Assembly: GCA_951394045.1 (NCBI GenBank)
Contig: OX595989.1
Location: 558,001 to 622,000 of the forward strand
DNA: 64,000 bases
Reading direction: 5' to 3'
Origin: Nitzschia sp. DOCU1
Lineage: Eukaryota; Bacillariophyta; Bacillariophyceae; Bacillariales; Bacillariaceae
Each line of letters opens with the position of its first letter. Position 1 is the first letter of the stretch. The position numbers were made by a program, and so were the translations under genes. Shown one piece after another: positions 59,112 to 64,000 of the stretch. The notes under the pieces were generated by a model. That model saw only the letters and a program-made list of their open reading frames with translations, searched no databases and had not been told where the DNA came from.

Positions 59112-60134
59112 TGTCGGTTCACTTTGCCGACAAGATCAAAAATGCGAAGTCCTCCGATGTAGTAGTACGCCGGAGTCCACCTTTTGGAGAACCTGCGGGT
59201 GTCATGCAGTTTACCACCTTGTCTGATGGAAAACACCTTTTGTCGCCGAACTGCGAAATTTCGAGTATGTCTGCGTTATTGAAGATTTGGGTGAAGGAAA
59301 TTAGATGACGACACACAACTCACATGCCAATCTCGGCGAAACGTACCACTGTATTCGAGGGCATGACTTTTTGTTATGAGAACCCATCCTGTGGATTGGC
59401 CGGGCTATTCATCTAATTGCAACTTCTTTGGTTGGAACGGAGGACGTTGGTCAACATGGATGAAACTTCCTTTGCCTCGGGAGAAAGATCACTTACGTCG
59501 GCCTTTCGGCAACCACTTGTTGGAGGGCAAGTTCTGCCTAAAAAGAATTTCAAGTTCAAAAGTTCCTTGATGGGGAACGAAGTTGGAGCGATGGGCTTCA
59601 AGAAGGCGAAGCGGCGGGCGGACGCGAAAAAGCTTATGTAAAACGCACGCCAGTCGGAACTCAAAACATCGTGCCGACAGCAAAATTGCAATGCCGGTAG
59701 TAGCGGCCAAGGGGGTGAGGCTCTATCATACCAGGTACAAGGCCACAGCTCCAGCAGGTGGAAGCTGGGTTTCCGACTCTTCATTTTCATGAAAGTCTTC
59801 GATCAGGGAGAGTAGGGCAGGTATTGAGCGCCATTGTTTTATTCTGGTTGTTGCAGTGATGGCTACCACAAAGCATACACTGTAGACGGCGCCACAGCAG
59901 CATGGGCATTTCGAGTCCCGGGTTGGGGTCAAAACACGGTTCGTGCATTCTCCAGGAGAACGACGTCTGTTGTCGTACGGTGTGACGAAGAAGAGATCAG
60001 AAGCATCGTTGTGGATACCCTCTCACAAAATCTTTTAGCGATTCTTCACCGATTCCGATCTGAACGTCCGCTTTTTGTCACTTCCAACACAATATCTTCT
60101 TGCTTTCTATTATCAAGGGTGATATACTTCTAAC
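59112..60134. other. Divergent intergenic region
   Basis: About 1 kb between the transporter gene (minus) and the secreted protein gene (plus). An ORF at 59456-59641 (61 residues, basic) starts with ATG but has no domain or other support, and is left uncalled. Both promoters must lie here. Confidence 0.45.
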
Positions 60135-61337
60135 ATGAAACTTGTTCTTTCATCGGCCATCTTGGCCAATACCTTGCTGCCTACTACTTCGACCACGTGG
60201 GCGGAAGGAGAGCACCTCAGCAAGCTCTTCTTGAGCAAGCAACGACGAGCCGATCGCCGCCGAAGGCTCGGCAGGGAACTGCTCGTCTCCTCCATCGATT
60301 CTTCGAATAACAGGGGAACAGCTGCAAAACAGGAATCTGGAGTACTGAAACCATTGAGAAATATTCAACAACGTGATCATAGCTCGATCGGGAACCGTGG
60401 CTTGACGAAGAATAATAAGAAGAACGTGCTGGAGGCTGATATAGGACTGTTGGCATATCAGACCACGGAAGGGGTTCCTGCTTTCGAGGGTGATAATAGA
60501 GATCCTACAATCGACCACCGTCAACTTGAAAGCTACTGTGAGTACCTGGCTACATCCTTGGGTGCCGAATGCGATTGCAGCCAAGTCGCCACAGCTCCCT
60601 ATGAGGGCATTGCCAATTGCACGTACACGAGGGAAGAATACTGTTATTGCCAGGACATGAATCCGGACAGCGAGTTTTGCTTCACCATATCTCTTGACTT
60701 TATATTGAATGGCACTATCACGCCCGATGGCGCCGGAAGTACTATCCTTAATTCTTGTATTTCTGTGGGTAAAAGTTATCTGGAAGACGACACTCCGCCA
60801 GTCGTGTGTATCACCTACGGGTATGATGAAAACCTTGTTGCTGATCAGGCATGCAACGTAACGGTGGGAGAAACCACTTGTAACTCGTGTTATACCCAGC
60901 CTTATGAGTGTTCGGGTTGTGGTTATTACGATGGATATGGTGGAAATGTCACCATGGCATACTGTTTCGATTTCGACTGCGGCAACTACGCGGGGACCCA
61001 AGCCACTGGAACCAAAGTTGGAAGCACATGCGTGAACGAATTCCCAGTGGTGACAATTGAACTTTTCCTTCAAAACGAATGGGACAGGCTGATGGATGCC
61101 TGTCCTGCTGATGATGCCGCCTCTCCTGACAATTCTACTACCCCTGATGACTCTGTACCTGACGATTCCCCCACCCCTGACAATACTGCCACCCCTATAG
61201 TAGACTCGGCCACTCCAGGTCCCGCCCCAACCGAGGCTCCTACTACTGATGGAGCCGCCCGTGCTTCGTCTTCGGTGGCTTCCTTGGTGGCAGCCACGGG
61301 AGGAGCCATGATGCTTACGGCTTGGCTTTTGCGGTAG
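60135..61337 (+). CDS. Secreted Cys-rich protein, probably GPI-anchored
   Basis: The 400-residue product starts with a signal peptide (hydrophobic about 3-22). A basic region with a dibasic run (RRADRRRRLGREL) follows and could be a propeptide processing site. The mature domain (about 140-320) has at least 18 Cys, several in CxC or CxxC pairs (CDC, CYC, CNSC, CSGC), so it is probably disulfide-bonded. A Pro/Asp/Thr-rich stem (repeated TPDDS/SPDNS units) leads to a hydrophobic end (SVASLVAATGGAMMLTAWLL), the pattern of a GPI-anchor signal. The family is not recognised. It reads in the opposite direction to the neighbouring surface-protein genes and converges with the LRR gene at 61589. The cell wall or outer membrane face is the likely place. 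Confidence 0.75.
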   Translation: MKLVLSSAILANTLLPTTSTTWAEGEHLSKLFLSKQRRADRRRRLGRELLVSSIDSSNNRGTAAKQESGVLKPLRNIQQRDHSSIGNRGLTKNNKKNVLEADIGLLAYQTTEGVPAFEGDNRDPTIDHRQLESYCEYLATSLGAECDCSQVATAPYEGIANCTYTREEYCYCQDMNPDSEFCFTISLDFILNGTITPDGAGSTILNSCISVGKSYLEDDTPPVVCITYGYDENLVADQACNVTVGETTCNSCYTQPYECSGCGYYDGYGGNVTMAYCFDFDCGNYAGTQATGTKVGSTCVNEFPVVTIELFLQNEWDRLMDACPADDAASPDNSTTPDDSVPDDSPTPDNTATPIVDSATPGPAPTEAPTTDGAARASSSVASLVAATGGAMMLTAWLLR

Positions 61338-61588
61338 CAATGTACGAAGGCGTCATGAGAGACATCTCTATCTGTGGCTTTCGTTGTTGCGCCGGTCGAA
61401 AAACCGGCTGCTCGCAAAGGATTACGGCTAGCTCCCTGTCGCAGGACACCACCTGGAAAAAGTAGTCACTTGTAACGTCTCTCTTCTATTATTCCATTTA
61501 TCATTACTACTCGTATGATTTATATCTTGATTGTCATGGAATACAACGATAAAATCGTCGCAACCCTTCATTCCATCAATGCTCAGAG
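61338..61588. other. Convergent intergenic region
   Basis: About 250 bp, AT-rich, between the ends of the Cys-rich protein gene and the LRR gene. Nothing of note is seen. Confidence 0.45.
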
Positions 61589-63991
61589 TTAAGTGCATGT
61601 GGCGCCCAAACGAAACTCGTTGCTGATTGCATACGCCGAGTATGGTGGTTGTTGTTGGTTGCGAGCGAGGACGACACGGAAGATTCCGTTGCCTTGGGCT
61701 TCAAAAAAGGTAACATTGCCGTTCGGAACGGGTAATTGCCTGAACTGGTCCCCAGCCGTCCAGACCCACGCAACGGGTTCATCCAACTGGGTAAAGTTTT
61801 GACCAACCGTATAGACGCCCACCCAGTCATCAAAGCTGGCATCGCAATTGTTAAAGAAAACCACGACGTCGTCGCCATTCTCGTAGCAATCGTCATCGGT
61901 AAAAATATCTGGTTCGCATACGGTAGGAACGGGAGTCGGTTGCGGCGTAGGAGAAGCAATAGGGGTGCGCGTTGGGGACTTGGTTGGTTTGGGTGTAGGC
62001 GAAGCGGCAGGAGTATCGGTGGCCCTGGTTGGGACCCGAGTTGGACTCGCTGTAGGTTCCGGGGTCGTTCCAGTACAATCACCGCTGTCCAAGCAGCAAA
62101 TAGTGCAGCAAGGGCACGACAGTTCATCACAATCGGCCATGATATCTTCGACAACAGATGGACGAGAACAAATGCCATCGGGCATGGAACCCACCAGATC
62201 CATCCGGTCAAACTTGATGGATGTTAACAAAGGTAGATCGCCGAGTTCAGTCGGAATCGTTCCGGAAATTTTGGAGGATCCAAGGGAAATGAGCTCCAAT
62301 CCAGTCAATAAGCCCAATTCGGTTGGAATACTTCCCGACAACCTTGTAAGACCTAGATCTAAAGACTTCAATGATATCATATTTCCGAGATGCGTGGGGA
62401 TTGGTCCAGAAAAAAGATTTCGGGCCAATGTCAAGAAACGCAGCGAAGTCATGTCACCGAGTTCCGTAGGCAAACTACCCGTCATTTGATTGGCATGAAG
62501 AGAGAGCCGGTTGAGATTCGTCAGTAGTCCAAACGACGTGGGAATAGAGCCTTGCAATTCATTCTCATTCAAGGACAGTTTCAATAGACCGCCAGCGAGC
62601 CCTGCTACTTCGGGTGGAATCGTCCCCACTAGCGCATTATCTTGAATGCTCAGCTCCTGCACTTTCCCTGCATCATTGCAGACTACAAAGTCCCAGTCGC
62701 ATTCTTCCGGTGATTCCAACCATCCAGATGCCGATCGCCAACCGCTTGCTGTGGTGGTCGCGCTTGCGTTTCCGAAAATATCGATTCCACCGGTGGCAAA
62801 GTAAAGAACAGCAAGCGACCAGCGTTGTACCAGTCTCCAGTTCAACGTGTCATCATCTTGTTGATCCTGAAGTTGACGACGACCACGCACACGACGATTA
62901 TTTGTGCTCACAATTGTCATGTTGCCGTCGTCTTGCTCAAGAATCCATTGGAGTGCCTGAAACTGAGGAGACGTGGAATCTTCCAAAGCAGGAGCAGAAT
63001 CAGGGAATTGTGACACGAAAAACAGCTTGAGAGCTTCCTCCTGCGCCTCCAATGTGGTTGTTGGAACAGCGGTGGAACCCACCACAGCCACGGTAGGGGG
63101 TGCAGTGGCAGCAGTAGGCTGGGCTGTAGCATTAGCCGTCGTTGGTGATGCTGTCTCCACAGTCGGAGACAAGGTTGGAGTACCAGGTGGAGATGTTGGG
63201 GTAGCAGTGGGAGGTTCTGGTTCTGGTACAAAGAAATTTGGGGGCATGGTCGGAGCTACAGCCCCAGTTCCATCAGCTGCAGCATCTGGGTTTTCTCGCT
63301 CACGCTTGGATATAAAGACCAATGACAACATGGCAATTCCAACCAACAATGCAAGCAGCAAAAAGATGATTCCAATCTTACACAAGAAGTACTTGCGTTT
63401 ACGTCGTTGTACCGCCAGTTCATCCGTATCGTCAGTAAGTTCCTTCTTGGTAAACTTAGTAGGCCCATCGTCCGGCTGCTGCTGCAACGACTTGCGCGGT
63501 GGTGGTTGTGCCTTCCCAGCAGCACTTTGACGTCCAAAAATGCTTCGTTTTGCCTTGGGGGGCGCCGAGAGCGCCTTTGCACCCTTGGGCGACTGCTTGG
63601 TCTGCACTGCGGACGAGTGTCCGGCAGTGACAAAGATGTAACCAGGAATGATCTTTCCATCCTCACCGAAACCTTCAAGGTCAGCCATGATTTCTCTGCC
63701 ATCGGCAGGAGTGGGTGGTGGCACGGGACGATTGCCTGGCGAGGCTGGAACGATGTTTGGATTCGGAATCGCAAAAGGTTGATTAGGACCAAAGCCATCC
63801 CCCGCCTTGTCTTGGGGCGACAGGGCAGAAATCGGGCTCTTGATATTATAGGACATTTGGGGTCCTTGTGGTGCTGGATCCCGACCTAGTTGAAGAGGCG
63901 CAGGGGGTGCAGGGGCCTTTGTAGAAGCGTCCTTTTTCTGCTTCTTCTTTGCAGCTGCATCCTTGGCCTGTTGCTGCTTGCTTCGTCGCAT
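61589..63991 (-). CDS. LRR receptor-like membrane protein with C-terminal DWVGVY domain, single exon
   Basis: An 800-residue protein in one exon, ending just inside the right edge of the window. Layout: Lys/Pro-rich cytoplasmic tail (1-200), membrane segment (about 201-228), Pro/Thr-rich stem, cap region (SPQFQALQWILEQDD, RLVQRWSLAVLYF, CDWDFVVCND), about seven plant-type LRRs (about 445-625, for example LHANQMTGSLPTELGDM), a Cys-rich end (CDELSCPCCTICC), another Pro/Thr-rich linker and the shared C-terminal domain (FNNCDASFDDWVGVY, WVWTAGDQ). The signature Cys after WVWT is replaced by Ala here. It has the same order of domains as the gene at 47753 but no introns. No kinase is present. The ATG at 63991 gives a basic start; an upstream exon beyond the edge cannot be excluded. 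Confidence 0.85.
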   Translation of the reverse strand: MRRSKQQQAKDAAAKKKQKKDASTKAPAPPAPLQLGRDPAPQGPQMSYNIKSPISALSPQDKAGDGFGPNQPFAIPNPNIVPASPGNRPVPPPTPADGREIMADLEGFGEDGKIIPGYIFVTAGHSSAVQTKQSPKGAKALSAPPKAKRSIFGRQSAAGKAQPPPRKSLQQQPDDGPTKFTKKELTDDTDELAVQRRKRKYFLCKIGIIFLLLALLVGIAMLSLVFISKRERENPDAAADGTGAVAPTMPPNFFVPEPEPPTATPTSPPGTPTLSPTVETASPTTANATAQPTAATAPPTVAVVGSTAVPTTTLEAQEEALKLFFVSQFPDSAPALEDSTSPQFQALQWILEQDDGNMTIVSTNNRRVRGRRQLQDQQDDDTLNWRLVQRWSLAVLYFATGGIDIFGNASATTTASGWRSASGWLESPEECDWDFVVCNDAGKVQELSIQDNALVGTIPPEVAGLAGGLLKLSLNENELQGSIPTSFGLLTNLNRLSLHANQMTGSLPTELGDMTSLRFLTLARNLFSGPIPTHLGNMISLKSLDLGLTRLSGSIPTELGLLTGLELISLGSSKISGTIPTELGDLPLLTSIKFDRMDLVGSMPDGICSRPSVVEDIMADCDELSCPCCTICCLDSGDCTGTTPEPTASPTRVPTRATDTPAASPTPKPTKSPTRTPIASPTPQPTPVPTVCEPDIFTDDDCYENGDDVVVFFNNCDASFDDWVGVYTVGQNFTQLDEPVAWVWTAGDQFRQLPVPNGNVTFFEAQGNGIFRVVLARNQQQPPYSAYAISNEFRLGATCT

Positions 63992-64000
63992 GGCAAACCA

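Noticed and set aside
59456..59641. 61-residue basic plus-strand ORF
   Set aside because: No homologue recognised; chance ORF of this length is expected.
60150..61340. 396-codon minus-strand ORF
   Set aside because: Complete antisense shadow of the secreted Cys-rich gene, which has signal peptide and GPI-like end.

Overview
The window looks like nuclear DNA of a diatom, most likely a raphid pennate species; the species cannot be named from sequence alone. Reasons: intron-poor genes with short GT-AG introns (78-108 nt); signal peptides ending in an Ala-Phe plastid motif of the ASAFAP type (positions 13047, 15163, 9881 and perhaps 11120); an intact Ty1/copia retrotransposon; and families common in diatoms (helicase-associated domain proteins, Pro/Thr-rich LRR membrane proteins, Crypton-like tyrosine recombinases, LNR proteins).

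Layout. 1-21 kb is mostly housekeeping: an alpha/beta hydrolase, an RBBP6/Mpe1-like ubiquitin ligase, a PP2C-cyclic-nucleotide-binding fusion, a CoA-binding protein, a probable thylakoid-lumen cyclophilin, an FAD monooxygenase, a small plastid protein, a SET methyltransferase, two tandem LURP-one-related genes plus a 3' remnant, a GT8 glycosyltransferase and a DUF2252 protein. 21.4-28.1 kb is one full-length, apparently very young copia element with near-identical 470-bp LTRs and a 6-bp target duplication. It sits 214 bp upstream of a seven-repeat LNR surface protein gene.

29.7-47.7 kb is gene-poor and rearranged. It holds a polytopic membrane protein, an intact/broken pair of helicase-associated genes, a decayed Crypton-like tyrosine recombinase that runs into a 111-bp hairpin repeat array, a frameshifted SRPBCC-like membrane gene, two related HSL-type hydrolases that share an intron position, and a secreted, possibly GPI-anchored protein.

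47.7-64 kb is the most unusual part. Five genes, all on the minus strand, encode single-pass membrane proteins with different cytoplasmic tails but a common C-terminal ectodomain of about 110 residues, marked by a DWIGIY-like motif and a Trp-x-Trp/Tyr-Thr-Cys-Gly motif. Two carry an LRR array between membrane and shared domain; three do not. An ALMT/FUSC-type transporter and a secreted Cys-rich protein lie among them. I infer a locally expanded, domain-shuffled cell-surface recognition family; ligand and role are unknown.
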